Assembly: GCA_963377175.1 (NCBI GenBank)
Contig: CAUJNA010001240.1
Coordinates: 33,515 to 97,514 of the forward strand
Reading direction: 5' to 3'
DNA length: 64,000 nt
Source: Effrenium voratum
Taxonomy: Eukaryota > Sar > Dinophyceae > Suessiales > Symbiodiniaceae
Shown: positions 62,501 through 64,000 of the stretch, piece by piece
How the letters are laid out: the number at the start of each line of letters is the position of its first letter
Numbering within the stretch: the stretch's first letter is position 1
The notes under the pieces: model-generated
The model's input: the letters and a program-made list of their open reading frames with translations, nothing else
What the model was told of the DNA's origin: nothing
Databases searched by the model: none
Translations under genes and position numbers: made by a program

Positions 62501-62746
62501 CAGAAAGGAGCCGTGTCCATGTGTGAGTGTGTGTGTGTGTGCGCGCGCGTGCTGGTATCCATGCGCACACCGCATTTGTGTTTCTGTATTGCAAATGCGC
62601 CACCTGGGCATGTTGCTTCGTCTCTTGGTCCCGTTGCAAAGCTGAACCCAAGGCACGTGGGGTGCAGCGGTGGTGGCGGCAGTTTCAGTGGCTGCTAGAG
62701 CAAGCAGCAGATGGCCAGCCACCAGCAGCCATCGGAGCAAACCCAT
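12738..62746 (-). CDS. SOS1-type Na+/H+ exchanger gene, whole extent (about 41 small exons)
   Basis: This is a multi-exon gene for a CPA1-family sodium/proton antiporter, a membrane protein that exchanges Na+ for H+ across the plasma or an internal membrane. Exon 1 has a signal-peptide-like start. Exons 4-19 join in frame and give the membrane domain, including FLPVLLF, AATDPVAVV, GESLLN followed by D, and TWGGLRGAV, all known CPA1 motifs. The N-D pair is the form known from electroneutral exchangers. Exons 20-41 encode a soluble helical tail; segments such as RKLYLSML, SVDAADDF and ELLHNVKHGL recall the order of elements after the last membrane helix of plant SOS1 (family knowledge, judged by eye). 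I saw no cyclic-nucleotide-binding domain. Coding sequence is about 2.5 kb of 50 kb. Exons 2/3, 23/24 and 29/30 do not match in phase, so some exons are missing, and no confident stop codon was found. The exchanger call is strong; the SOS1-like subtype is moderately supported. Confidence 0.85.
12811..12934. repeat. Dispersed repeat family A, copy 2
   Basis: Same order of blocks as copy 1, ending TTGACCCACGGCCATG. It lies directly next to exchanger exon 41 (about 15 nt from its acceptor). Confidence 0.8.
13395..13522. repeat. Dispersed repeat family E, copy 1
   Basis: CCCTGCTAA, AGTGGTTTAATTCGGAAAAC, CCTAACATCC and GGCAAAATGCACCAAAGTC are shared with two other copies. This copy carries an expanded T-run/A-run. 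Confidence 0.75.
14172..14197 (-). CDS. Exchanger tail exon 40 (26 nt)
   Basis: ACCGAG|GC completes a glycine codon with exon 39, then VISDKETE and a GC donor in phase 0. It fits the G-x-L-x-x-x-E pattern (GLLEEKEI) between the neighbouring exons. At 26 nt it is among the shortest exons. Confidence 0.55.
14582..14650. repeat. Dispersed repeat family D, example copy
   Basis: GTGTCCTTTTGGTTTCC, then AAAAAGGGTACCCTCAAAAA. This two-block element is the commonest in the window; other copies are at about 10,647, 17,520, 26,452, 40,225, 53,587, 54,290 and 55,445, in both orientations. Confidence 0.7.
15168..15207 (-). CDS. Exchanger tail exon 39
   Basis: CGTGAG|GAC opens DQVMRWQQQGALG, leaving in phase 1 at a GC donor (GGAG|GC). 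The L/M-x-x-x-x-x-x-G-x-L spacing matches NLEKVGLL in SOS1. Confidence 0.6.
15826..15905. repeat. Dispersed repeat family B, copy 2
   Basis: GCGTACCCAAAATGGA, CCCTGGTAAAGGG and GACTAAAACCTGCGGTCC are shared with copy 1; the outer end is degraded. Confidence 0.65.
16153..16188 (-). CDS. Exchanger tail exon 38
   Basis: CGAGAG|GTG opens VRTMQLATMLFE and ends at a GT donor (GAG|GTGCAG), phase 0 on both sides. With exons 39-41 it forms a continuous helical block similar in spacing to VTYSVLNHLLGYIENL... of SOS1. Confidence 0.6.
17520..17590. repeat. Dispersed repeat family D, second example
   Basis: GGTGTCCTTTTGGTTTCCCT, AAACCAACC, AAAAAGGGTACCC and AGACAGACCCA, in the same order as the 14.6-kb copy. 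Confidence 0.7.
17758..17781 (-). CDS. Exchanger tail exon 37 (tentative)
   Basis: CAGCAAG|GCT opens ARIGPRDS and ends at a GT donor, phase 0 on both sides, linking exons 36 and 38. The surrounding 100 bases are GC-rich with all frames open, so other limits or frames are possible. Confidence 0.3.
19375..19404 (-). CDS. Exchanger tail exon 36
   Basis: GTCGAG|GAG opens EVFATQLDEE, ending at a GT donor (GAG|GTTACT), phase 0 on both sides. The frame is also open upstream (TMLRDVE), so an earlier acceptor is possible. Confidence 0.5.
19600..19697. repeat. Dispersed repeat family E, copy 2
   Basis: Shares AACTTTTAGTGGTTT, CCTAACATCCA and GCAAAATGCACCAAAGT with the other copies. Confidence 0.75.
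20035..20290. repeat. Irregular CCGGTCAAATCCC array
   Basis: About a dozen imperfect units around CAGTCAAATCCC and CCGGTCAAATTCC with variable spacing and an inserted AGAAACCGC triplication. It lies in the intron before exon 36. Confidence 0.7.
20842..20916 (-). CDS. Exchanger tail exon 35
   Basis: CCGAG|GAA opens ELESARHLAAERHDLTAETS and then RNWTQ, ending at a clear GT donor (CAG|GTTAAA). It is phase 0 on both sides and continues exon 34. The frame is open for six more codons upstream, so the acceptor may lie slightly farther out. Confidence 0.6.
21063..21110 (-). CDS. Exchanger tail exon 34: hydrophobic helix
   Basis: GCAAG|GGG opens GTIWGILIKATMLMLQ, phase 0 on both sides, with a GC donor (CAG|GC). 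It is the only strongly hydrophobic stretch in the tail, probably a buried helix or a membrane-contacting segment. Confidence 0.55.
21737..21842. repeat. Dispersed repeat family B, copy 3
   Basis: GTGGCTGTGGGTCAAAACAT at one end, GGACTAAAACCTGCG inside, and CATTTTGAGCCACACCC at the other end, which mirrors the first end. Confidence 0.7.
21893..21995. repeat. Dispersed repeat family C, copy 2
   Basis: GCGGATGGACGAAATCCTGC at one end and AATGGATTTCGCAACCATCC at the other, the reverse orientation of copy 1. It begins just inside the intron after exchanger exon 33. Confidence 0.75.
22019..22090 (-). CDS. Exchanger tail exon 33
   Basis: CCGTAG|GTG opens 24 codons including CHRLMKSDGLSGDAREDVIN, then EAC, phase 0 on both sides, with a GC donor (TGT|GC). 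A copy of the GTGGATGGTTGCGAAATCC repeat family begins about 30 nt inside the following intron. Confidence 0.6.
22533..22596 (-). CDS. Exchanger tail exon 32
   Basis: TTGCAG|G completes a tryptophan codon with exon 31, then CGASFGKPMFQEYIQWIDRQ. The aromatic, charged helix is clearly protein-like. A GA donor at GAG|GAG keeps phase 0 for exon 33; a GT donor two bases on would break it. Confidence 0.55.
22968..23070. repeat. Dispersed repeat family B, copy 4
   Basis: GGTTTGGCTCAAATT at one end and AATTTTGAGCCACAGCC at the other form an inverted repeat; CTAAGGCCTGCGTAACCCC matches the family's core. Confidence 0.65.
23924..23989 (-). CDS. Exchanger tail exon 31: FTVVAFIDAHHTA
   Basis: The frame reads GGLSFDLFTVVAFIDAHHTA, entering and leaving in phase 2 with a GT donor. 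The A-F-I/L-x-A-H pattern occurs at this place in the SOS1 tail (AAFLRAHTIA). Its acceptor GTGAG|T lacks the usual following G. Confidence 0.55.
24040..24106. repeat. AT/GT microsatellite
   Basis: Two (AT) runs separated by ACATATAGGGTATGTGC, followed by a GT run. Typical of the many short AT tracts in these introns. Confidence 0.8.
25116..25153 (-). CDS. Exchanger tail exon 30
   Basis: GGCAG|GCC opens ARQGARKEFGA and leaves in phase 2 at a GT donor (CCAG|GTGTCC), which exon 31 completes to serine. It is short and without a motif; support is from the splice signals and phase only. Confidence 0.45.
26333..26373 (-). CDS. Exchanger tail exon 29 (tentative)
   Basis: A 41-nt segment bounded by a pyrimidine-rich acceptor (CTTCCCAG|GG) and a GT donor (GCAG|GTGAAG), the most canonical pair in the window. 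In phase 0 it reads GCLAIFETQAHSR. Its phase-2 exit does not match exon 30, so the frame or the neighbour is incomplete. Confidence 0.4.
26975..27120. repeat. Dispersed repeat family F, copy 1
   Basis: GGGTTCAGTGGGGAATCGTC, then an inverted relative CCCACTGAACCC, then TTGATAAACCCAAT and GGGGTCAACAT. Related copies lie at 36,178-36,280 and 60,150-60,285. Confidence 0.65.
27770..27885. pseudogene. Decayed copy of the end of exon 28 and its intron start
   Basis: The reverse strand carries CTTGAGCGCGCCTCGCACCC, identical to the last bases of exon 28 plus its donor, and GGATCCGGG and ACTTGGGTTTTT blocks in the same order as at 28,170-28,385. The exon's 5' part is missing, so it cannot be spliced in as a whole. 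Confidence 0.55.
28367..28428 (-). CDS. Exchanger tail exon 28: SVDAADDF
   Basis: TCCGAG|GC opens AELLLGSVDAADDFAALGLS. S-V-D-x-A-x-D is the next element in the SOS1 tail (LMQSVDEALD). The donor is GC (AGC|GC), and the donor region has a decayed copy at about 27,870. Confidence 0.65.
28469..28745. repeat. (GGTT), (GGTGGGT) and (GGTTGCTT) compound array
   Basis: Three adjoining G/T-rich arrays that grade into one another. Long open frames here are artefacts of the repeat. It lies 40 nt upstream of exchanger exon 28's acceptor. Confidence 0.9.
29590..29634 (-). CDS. Exchanger tail exon 27: AEYIRLMDCGMLP
   Basis: CGCTAG|GC completes an arginine codon, then AEYIRLMDCGMLPI. The A-x-Y-x-x-x-x-x-x-G-x-L spacing matches SOS1 (ATYWEMLDEGRIS). 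It enters and leaves in phase 1; the GC donor lies in a GCGC repeated at the next acceptor. Confidence 0.62.
30023..30090. repeat. (TGA)n microsatellite
   Basis: More than 20 near-perfect GAT units, followed closely by the CTGATG array. Intron between exons 26 and 27. Confidence 0.95.
30115..30394. repeat. (TGCTGA)n / (TGCCGA)n array
   Basis: About 280 nt of CTGATG/CTGCCGATG units. It encodes serine/isoleucine or leucine/methionine repeats in open frames that are not genes. Confidence 0.95.
30713..30752 (-). CDS. Exchanger tail exon 26: RKLYLSML
   Basis: CCGCAG|GAG opens ERVVYRKLYLSML and leaves in phase 1 at a GC donor. Joined to exons 27 and 28 it gives a helical block resembling the R-x-x-F-L-x-x-x-x-A-x-Y-x-x-x-L element after the membrane domain of SOS1. 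Confidence 0.6.
31775..31831 (-). CDS. Exchanger tail exon 25
   Basis: TTGAG|GCC opens AQIQKGGPSSVFEKRFGFA. I placed the donor at a GT that gives phase 0 and joins exon 26; a GC donor at 31,767 is the alternative. The other frames are Ala/Arg/Ser rich or Ala/Leu rich and also open, so frame choice rests on phase and composition. Confidence 0.45.
32186..32345. repeat. Dispersed repeat family C, copy 3
   Basis: GGATGGTTGCGAAGTCCG and GTTTCGCGACCATCCGCAG flank about 120 nt; the ends are inverted repeats. Confidence 0.7.
33108..33210. repeat. Dispersed repeat family E, copy 3
   Basis: The cleanest copy: CTGCTAAAAGTTTAAC is followed by its near-inverse AACTTTTAG, then the shared 3' blocks. Diverged relatives lie at about 3,825, 8,080, 28,165, 32,625 and 56,020. 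Confidence 0.75.
34335..34369 (-). CDS. Exchanger tail exon 24, or an alternative 3' end
   Basis: CGCCAG|GC opens a frame reading TTPQAAEGEEK, ending at a GC donor in phase 0 that fits exon 25. If the donor is not used, the frame runs on for AKSKD and hits TGA at 34,319-34,317, which would give a shorter exchanger. The lysine/glutamate-rich end resembles a C terminus, so both readings stay open. Confidence 0.45.
34921..34968. repeat. (AAT)n microsatellite
   Basis: Interrupted AAT/AAC units ending in an A-rich tail. Intronic. Confidence 0.85.
35301..35368 (-). CDS. Exchanger tail exon 23: acidic coiled segment
   Basis: CCCCAG|GT opens ANEDQEAIDQLQVALEEEDR, an acidic helix. The other two frames give arginine/serine-rich nonsense, so this frame is preferred. 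The GC donor at TTG|GC is in phase 0 and does not match exon 24, so a small exon may be missing. Confidence 0.5.
35789..36172. repeat. 9-bp tandem array CCCTTCCCA (about 40 copies)
   Basis: Nearly perfect 9-bp units, slightly varied at the right end (CCCTTTCCCA). In the minus-strand transcript it reads TGGGAAGGG repeated. The 120-174-codon open frames on both strands are artefacts. Intron between exons 22 and 23. Confidence 0.97.
36178..36280. repeat. Dispersed repeat family F, copy 2
   Basis: GGGTTTAGTGGGGAATCATC, TTTTGATAAACTGCGG and GGGGGTCAACATTA match family F. It starts right at the end of the 9-bp array. Confidence 0.65.
36502..36577 (-). CDS. Exchanger tail exon 22
   Basis: CCTCAG|GCG opens a frame with NALARSERSRDLFDSEAG, then NEEL. 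It leaves in phase 1 at a GC donor, which is what exon 23 needs. The charged composition fits the neighbouring tail exons. Confidence 0.5.
36855..36927 (-). CDS. Exchanger tail exon 21: acidic helix
   Basis: A good acceptor, TTTCAG|G, opens a frame with ELDSLLEHLESEHHDGKHRD, a charged helix rich in E, H and D. It enters in phase 2 as exon 20 leaves, and exits in phase 0 at a GA donor (GAG|GAG). Confidence 0.55.
37529..37612 (-). CDS. Exchanger tail exon 20
   Basis: A GC-rich exon whose best frame contains ISKKAFTDSLAQDGRFKAVQ and APLGR. It is basic and helical, as expected directly after the last membrane helix. CCGAG|G gives phase 2; the frame is also open upstream to about 37,690, so the 5' end may lie there. 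Confidence 0.5.
38455..38565. repeat. Dispersed repeat family B, copy 5 (opposite orientation)
   Basis: GTGTGGGTCAAAATTAAACC, ACCGCAGG, CCATTTACCAGGG and TTTGACCCACCGCCATG give the family blocks in the reverse order. Confidence 0.65.
39576..39686 (-). CDS. Exchanger exon 19: last membrane helix
   Basis: The exon reads VFFVSGFATLTLLVNATTC and then SALLQALELTKPPEARGR. L-T-L-L-V-N-A/G-T-T is the known last helix of the transporter domain, followed by the basic start of the cytosolic tail. It is the end of the continuous in-frame chain from exon 4. The donor is GT at CGC|GTC; a downstream GA donor would fit the phase of exon 20 better. Confidence 0.88.
41456..41496. repeat. (CAC)n microsatellite
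   Basis: About 12 CAC units, 20 nt from the donor of exchanger exon 18, on its intron side. Confidence 0.9.
41518..41622 (-). CDS. Exchanger exon 18: TWGGLRGAV helix
   Basis: The 35 codons begin VMTWGGLRGAVGLALALSM. W-G-G-L-R-G-A-V is the most diagnostic CPA1 motif, and its arginine is essential in characterised members. The rest, RNLLIQQGKEYTANLM, is the following loop. The acceptor is ACCGAG|GTG and the donor GC (ATG|GC), phase 0. Confidence 0.92.
42640..42735. repeat. Dispersed repeat family C, copy 4
   Basis: GATGGGCCAAATTCTGCACC at one end and GGTGCGAAGTGGATTCTGTC then CATCTGCAG at the other; diverged from copy 1. Confidence 0.55.
42959..42977 (-). CDS. Possible exchanger micro-exon (W-K-E loop)
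   Basis: TTCGCAG|G precedes a frame reading RTTWKE. The family normally has W-K/R-E just before the W-G-G-L-R-G helix, and this element is missing if exons 17 and 18 are joined directly. The frame would need a GA donor two bases beyond the one chosen for exon 17, and the donor here is unclear. This is a hypothesis only. Confidence 0.3.
43838..44578. repeat. 56-bp tandem array (about 13 copies)
   Basis: Units built of CAAATGGTAAGAACACCCGC, TGAAGTGCACCCGCT and CACACGCATGC. Some units are shortened or have substitutions. It lies in the large intron between exons 17 and 18. Confidence 0.95.
45526..45571 (-). CDS. Exchanger exon 17: IGMLWPLVNF
   Basis: CCACCAG|G completes a methionine codon with exon 16, then IGMLWPLVNFAGGSD. 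It corresponds to the short segment V-x-x-x-Y-P-L-L before the W-x-E loop of the family. The donor GAC|GTG is in phase 0. Confidence 0.75.
46528..46595 (-). CDS. Exchanger exon 16
   Basis: GGAAG|GTG leads into VEWADFG and WLIMLYLLATMARGLM, a helix ending in R-x-x-x as in the family (LLYVYIQLSRVVVV). It enters in phase 0 and leaves in phase 2 at a GT donor (CTCAT|GTGG). Confidence 0.8.
47115..47219 (-). CDS. Exchanger exon 15: NTVLFTLCGV helix
   Basis: After TTGACAG| the frame reads DGLG and AVWHAMEYFGNTVLFTLCGV, the family's F/W-x-x-x-x-x-x-x-N-T-x-x-F-x-L-x-G-x helix. The 3' end is uncertain: a GC donor at 47,114 gives the usual loop length, but the frame stays open farther and the segment contains a direct duplication of an 11-mer. 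Confidence 0.82.
47318..47362 (+). repeat. G-rich tract with quadruplex potential
   Basis: At least five runs of three or more G separated by single A or short gaps, on the plus strand (the template strand for the exchanger). It is in the intron between exons 14 and 15. Confidence 0.7.
47566..47662. repeat. CCATGGGTTT array
   Basis: About eight imperfect units of CCATGGGTTTCC/TCCATGGGTT; CCCATGGG is palindromic, so the array can fold on itself. Confidence 0.75.
47715..47789 (-). CDS. Exchanger exon 14: SGVLATIFAAL helix
   Basis: The exon reads VSGVLATIFAALMISKYA and then TPLVVHK. S-G-V-L-x-x-x-x-x-G/A is a standard CPA1 helix. I placed the donor at AAG|GC because that gives the expected distance to the next helix; in-frame GT sites lie 9 and 12 nt earlier. 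Confidence 0.83.
48063..48122 (-). CDS. Exchanger exon 13: ALTITIAY helix
   Basis: The 20 codons VALTITIAYISFFVGENELK match the family's E-x-x-L-T-x-x-x-x-Y helix and its charged end. The exon is flanked by GGAAG|GTG and a GT donor (AAG|GTGACT), phase 0 on both sides. Confidence 0.86.
48735..48787 (-). CDS. Exchanger exon 12: loop DRLVHTDSLVQ
   Basis: CTGAG|GA completes an arginine codon with exon 11, then WMSLASDRLVHTDSLVQ. The pattern of a basic helix end, then N/T-D-x-x-V-E/Q, precedes the ALTI helix in the family. The donor is GC (CAG|GC), phase 0. Confidence 0.75.
49314..49336. repeat. (ATT)n microsatellite
   Basis: About seven ATT units in the intron between exons 11 and 12. Confidence 0.85.
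49422..49517 (-). CDS. Exchanger exon 11: helix with RFLQLAAGG
   Basis: This 96-nt exon contains RFLQLAAGGILFGAVCGLIG, the glycine-rich helix that follows the catalytic helix in the family. It enters after CCAG|GA (phase 1) and leaves in phase 1 at a GT donor, GCCC|GT. Confidence 0.83.
49627..49752. repeat. Dispersed repeat family A, copy 3
   Basis: Begins GGCCATGTGTCAAAAC and ends GTTTTGACCCACGACC, with the shared internal blocks. It lies about 110 nt upstream of exchanger exon 11. Confidence 0.8.
49861..50936. repeat. About 152-bp tandem array (5-6 copies)
   Basis: Each unit has CTTGGTTAACGTTGGAAGGG, CAGTTCAGTGGATTTCGAGT, AACCACTAAACCACAATAAG and CAACCATGTACCGCGACCCC. The units at 50,019, 50,171 and 50,323 are spaced by exactly 152; later ones grow by expansion of the GCGACCCCTACA part. 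Confidence 0.95.
50937..51180. repeat. GCGACCCCTACA / AGTGACCCCT array
   Basis: Imperfect 12-bp-type units that continue from the last 152-bp unit. An open frame with DPYSDPYRD repeats here is an artefact. Confidence 0.85.
51817..51865 (-). CDS. Exchanger exon 10: catalytic Asp and helix 5
   Basis: The exon opens with GAT after AAG| and reads DGVAIVVWLVFYDFMK. The first residue is the aspartate of the N-D pair that binds Na+/H+. It leaves in phase 1 at AAAG|GAGC, either a GA donor there or a GC donor two bases on; both give the same product because AGGA is repeated at the acceptor. Confidence 0.87.
52918..52974 (-). CDS. Exchanger exon 9: GESLLN half of the ion-binding motif
   Basis: The 19 codons EMGASRVLTMQIAGESLLN lie between CCAG|GAG and a GC donor at AAT|GC. 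In CPA1 exchangers this is followed by the catalytic aspartate of the N-D pair, supplied here by the first codon of exon 10, so the intron splits the active site. Confidence 0.88.
53266..53510. repeat. (GA)n and (GAGACA)n purine array
   Basis: About 245 nt almost purely of A and G apart from the C of GACA and rare GC. Mirror symmetry is strong. Intron between exons 8 and 9. Confidence 0.95.
54628..54707 (-). CDS. Exchanger exon 8: ATDPVAVV ion-path motif
   Basis: The exon contains GSVLAATDPVAVVGLLK. A-T-D-P-V-A-V-V is the near-invariant CPA1 motif in the unwound helix that lines the ion path. The phase fits exon 7 (G|GC). The donor reads AAG|GAGTCG, a GA donor, and the same AGGAG occurs at the next acceptor. 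Confidence 0.9.
55606..55662 (-). CDS. Exchanger exon 7: GVLIGTAL helix
   Basis: The acceptor GACCAG|GG completes a glycine codon with exon 6. The exon reads VLIGTALMFVVAKFIFPY and leaves in phase 1 at a GC donor. G-V-L-I at the helix start and F-P-Y at its end match the family (GVLIS...FPY). Confidence 0.8.
56454..56502 (-). CDS. Exchanger exon 6
   Basis: This 49-nt exon reads VWHDFQRTAAQCAILA. It sits exactly where the family has the loop and start of the next helix (compare EVHQIKRCLGQMVLLAV in SOS1). It enters in phase 0 and leaves in phase 1 at a GC donor, GGCAG|GC. Confidence 0.75.
56665..56792. repeat. Dispersed repeat family C, copy 5
   Basis: GGATGGTTGTGAATCCATTT, ATGGTTTCAACCATGG and GGTGCAGGATTTTGTCCATC match copy 1 in order and spacing, so this is the closest pair in the window. 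Confidence 0.75.
56951..57034. repeat. T-rich tract with TTTTA units
   Basis: About 80 nt of T runs broken by A, C or G; in the exchanger transcript it is A-rich. Intron between exons 5 and 6. Confidence 0.9.
57408..57486. repeat. Dispersed repeat family A, copy 4 (shortened)
   Basis: Starts within the CCCAGTGAACATCCCAATCC block, lacks part of the middle, and ends TTTTGACCCATAGCCATGTG. Confidence 0.75.
57598..57660 (-). CDS. Exchanger exon 5: FLPVLLF helix
   Basis: The acceptor CTTTCAG|GAC is good. The 21 codons include DPHLLLFGFLPVLLFGDAM; the D-P-x-L-L-L-x-x-F-L-P-x-L-L-F pattern is one of the best-known CPA1 signatures (amiloride-sensitive helix region). It joins exon 4 in phase 0. The donor is GC (ATT|GC). 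Confidence 0.8.
58824..58929 (-). CDS. Exchanger exon 4: membrane helix and loop
   Basis: This 106-nt exon enters in phase 2 at GTGAG|G and leaves in phase 0 at a GT donor. It encodes IVGVFLGLFHVETSGGLGT, then LSESMTLWMAIAPRQF. The G-rich loop followed by a tryptophan/isoleucine stretch and a basic end matches the region just before the FLP helix in CPA1 exchangers. Confidence 0.75.
60150..60285. repeat. Dispersed repeat family F, copy 3
   Basis: GGGTGCCTGGGTTTAGTCGG and CATATGGGGTCAACATTA match family F. Confidence 0.55.
60357..60384 (-). CDS. Exchanger exon 3 (tentative): FPFVSMLLG helix piece
   Basis: After CTGAG| the frame reads FPFVSMLLG, like the proline-containing second helix of the family (compare VPYTVALLVIG in plant SOS1). 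It enters in phase 2, which exon 2 cannot supply, so an exon is missing between them. Exon 4 also needs a phase-2 exit, so the 3' end given here (GC donor) may be off by a few bases; a GA or upstream GC donor would restore phase. Confidence 0.4.
61544..61594 (-). CDS. Exchanger exon 2: start of first transporter helix
   Basis: The acceptor CTGAG|GAC leads into 17 codons, DSHAVHSHPHVALLLLG, ending at a GT donor. It enters and leaves in phase 0, as exon 1 requires. The histidine-rich stretch followed by a hydrophobic run suits the entry into a membrane helix. The exon is short and has no diagnostic motif. Confidence 0.5.
62520..62553. repeat. (GT)n/(GC)n microsatellite
   Basis: GTGTGTGTGT running into GCGCGCGCG, with Z-DNA potential, in intron 1 of the exchanger. 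Confidence 0.8.
62648..62746 (-). CDS. Exchanger exon 1: start codon and signal-peptide-like leader
   Basis: ATG at 62746-62744 opens MGLLRWLLVAGHLLLALAAT, a short basic start followed by a leucine/alanine-rich hydrophobic run, then small polar residues. This looks like a signal peptide, or the first membrane helix that many exchangers carry. The frame stays open upstream of this ATG, so the start is chosen for its leader. A GT donor follows codon 33 (TGG|GT); an in-frame GT at 62656 would shorten the exon by three codons. Confidence 0.65.
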
Positions 62747-62789
62747 TGCAAGGACGCTCGTTTCTTCTTCAGGTCTTGGTCTTTTGTTC

Positions 62790-62796
62790 TTCCTGC
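62790..62796 (-). promoter_or_regulatory. Candidate trans-splice (spliced-leader) acceptor
   Basis: The minus strand reads CGACTGCAG|GAAG, cutting about 46 nt upstream of the chosen ATG. Dinoflagellate mRNAs usually receive a spliced leader at an AG close to the start codon (family knowledge). There is no long pyrimidine tract, so support is weak. Confidence 0.3.
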
Positions 62797-63663
62797 AGTC
62801 GCGAATGCTCCATTCCGCGCCCGACTCGTGACTCCTGAAGTGCGATTGTGCGGCACGCTTCACTTCATAAGCTGTGAGCAAAATGGGGAGCCGAGCAATC
62901 AATTGGAACTTTGAGGCTGGCGCGCGGTTTCGTGTTTTTCTGCGGTTTCGTTTCGGGGAACCAAAAGGCCCGTTAAACAAAACCTAAGCTCAAGGGCGAG
63001 ATGTTGCAAATAGTAGTCTGATGGTTTCAACGGGAAACCAAAAAGACACTGAAAGACATGGCTAGCCAAAAGTCAAAAGCCATCCATGATATTCTGCGAA
63101 AGAAACAAAAAACAAACGCAGAGGGTAAGGACGCACAGGCAGCCTGGAAAAGTACATTAGGGAAACATAGGTGCTGCCAAACATACTGTGGATGGTTGCG
63201 AAATCCATGTCGCAACCATTTTGAGACCATGAGAATGAAACTACGGTTCTTGGTATTCACCTTGCATTGGTTCCAGGGATTCTCAGGTGGGTTTCAGAGA
63301 GGACTTTGTCCGAGCGGAGGCGACCGTCTTGGATGGTTTTGGCAAATGAAATGGAAGCCGAACGCATCCATTTTCGGGGTTGATCTCTCTAGCACACCCA
63401 AACCCAGATCCATACTTGTGGTTTCCCTTCCCGCACCCGGCTTTGGGTCTGTGTCAGAATGGGGATTTGGACCCGAAAAATGTGGGCGGTCTAATTGACA
63501 TCCCTTCAAACCAGCCTGAAAAGAGCAGCAATTCCAAACAAGGCGCCAGGTTGGTTCAACCAGTTTCTGCACCCACAAGCGCAGCTTTTCGATTTTCCAA
63601 CCACCTAGGGCGCTATGAGCGTGCAAATGCCCCAGTGAGAACTACTCGCTGACTGTTGGCTCA

Positions 63664-63775
63664 ACGCGCCATGTCCAAAACGCTGCCCTTCCGCCCCGCA
63701 ATCCGATCCGATCCGCACCTCCGGACGCGCCATGGCGCGCGCGCACAGGCGCGCTTTGGGGCGGTCTCAGGTGAG
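63664..63775 (-). other. GC-rich patch, possible exon of unknown gene
   Basis: This 110-nt patch is as GC-rich as the true exons. On the minus strand it has CGGAG|GTG followed by an open frame VRIGSDCGAEGQRFGHG and an upstream ATG. It could be a 5' exon of the exchanger, part of an upstream gene or chance. The motif content is nil. Confidence 0.25.
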
Positions 63776-63831
63776 GCGGGCTGAGAGCGGCCCAGTGGTT
63801 CCATGTCCATGTGTAGGCAACCAAGGGAATC

Positions 63832-64000
63832 GTATGTATGTATGTATGTATGTATGTTGGTATGGTATGGTATGGTATGGTATGGTATGGTATGGTATGG
63901 TATGGTATGGTATGTATGGTATGTATGTATGTATGTATGTATGTATGTATGTATGCATGTATGCATGTATGTATGTATGTATGCATGTATGTATGTATGT
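63832..64000. repeat. (GTAT)n and (GGTAT)n array at right edge
   Basis: GTAT units, then about 15 GGTAT units, then GTAT/GCATGTAT to the window end, where the array is cut. Confidence 0.95.

Larger units (their letters stand above)
34370..62647. other. Introns of the exchanger membrane-domain region
   Basis: Between exons 24 and 1. The largest introns lie between exons 17 and 18 (45,525-41,623) and around 37,600-41,500. They carry most of the tandem arrays in the window (9-bp, 56-bp, 152-bp, GA-rich, T-rich) and scattered dispersed repeats. One exon is missing between 60,385 and 61,543. Confidence 0.5.
62747..64000. other. Region upstream of the exchanger start
   Basis: Contains a possible trans-splice acceptor at 62,792/62,793, a short copy of the GGTTGCGAAATCC repeat family at about 63,183-63,222, a GC-rich patch at 63,664-63,775 and the microsatellite at the right edge. 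No TATA-type promoter was recognised. Confidence 0.45.

Noticed and set aside
1..64000. Dinoflagellate spliced-leader gene, tRNA, snRNA, CRISPR or reverse transcriptase
   Set aside because: I looked for the leader's TTTTGGCTCAAG end, cloverleaf boxes, spaced direct repeats and RT motifs by eye and saw none. A covariance-model scan would be decisive for small RNAs.

Overview
The window looks like nuclear DNA of a dinoflagellate. This is inferred from four things seen in the sequence: two genes on the same (minus) strand; coding DNA cut into GC-rich exons of about 25-160 nt separated by introns of about 0.3-4 kb; splice donors that are often GC or GA instead of GT, with almost every acceptor followed by G (AG|G); and introns full of microsatellites and short dispersed repeats. 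No bacterial-type operon, long intact ORF, tRNA, rRNA, CRISPR array or transposase gene was seen. The species cannot be named from this window.

Gene 1 (minus strand, about 62,746 down to about 12,738) is a CPA1-family Na+/H+ exchanger. Its closest resemblance is to the plant SOS1/NHX7 type with a long cytosolic tail. Exon 1 carries a signal-peptide-like start. Exons 4-19 join in one unbroken reading frame across 15 introns and give the transporter domain, with the ATDPVAVV, GESLLN|D and TWGGLRGAV motifs. Exons 20-41 (36,900-12,700) encode a hydrophilic, mostly helical tail whose spacing of motifs recalls the post-membrane region of SOS1. I located 41 exons plus one possible micro-exon. They total roughly 2.5 kb of coding sequence in 50 kb, so about 95 percent of the gene is intron. 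A few exons are still missing, shown by phase breaks at exon pairs 2/3, 23/24 and 29/30, and the 3' end is not fixed.

Gene 2 (minus strand, about 10,162 down to 431 and beyond the left edge) encodes an FkbM-type S-adenosylmethionine-dependent methyltransferase. Its first eight exon junctions keep one frame, and the product shows the motifs MDIGANFG and VVALEPNP and a later strand VTLYVNQEDSEWSS. Only about 2.6 kb separates its first recognised exon from the last recognised exchanger exon. Whether these are two tandem genes or one fused transcript cannot be settled here.

The introns hold at least seven families of short dispersed repeats, several with inverted ends, and large tandem arrays: 9-bp at 35.8-36.2 kb, 56-bp at 43.8-44.6 kb, about 152-bp at 49.9-50.9 kb, purine (GA/GACA) at 53.3-53.5 kb, (GGTT)/(GGTTGCTT) at 28.5-28.7 kb, (TGATGCTGC) at 30.1-30.4 kb, and GTAT/GGTAT at the right edge. 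Upstream of gene 1 (62.8-64 kb) there is a possible trans-splice acceptor, an unexplained GC-rich patch and a microsatellite. All exon limits are read by eye from motif, phase and splice signals; a transcript would be decisive.
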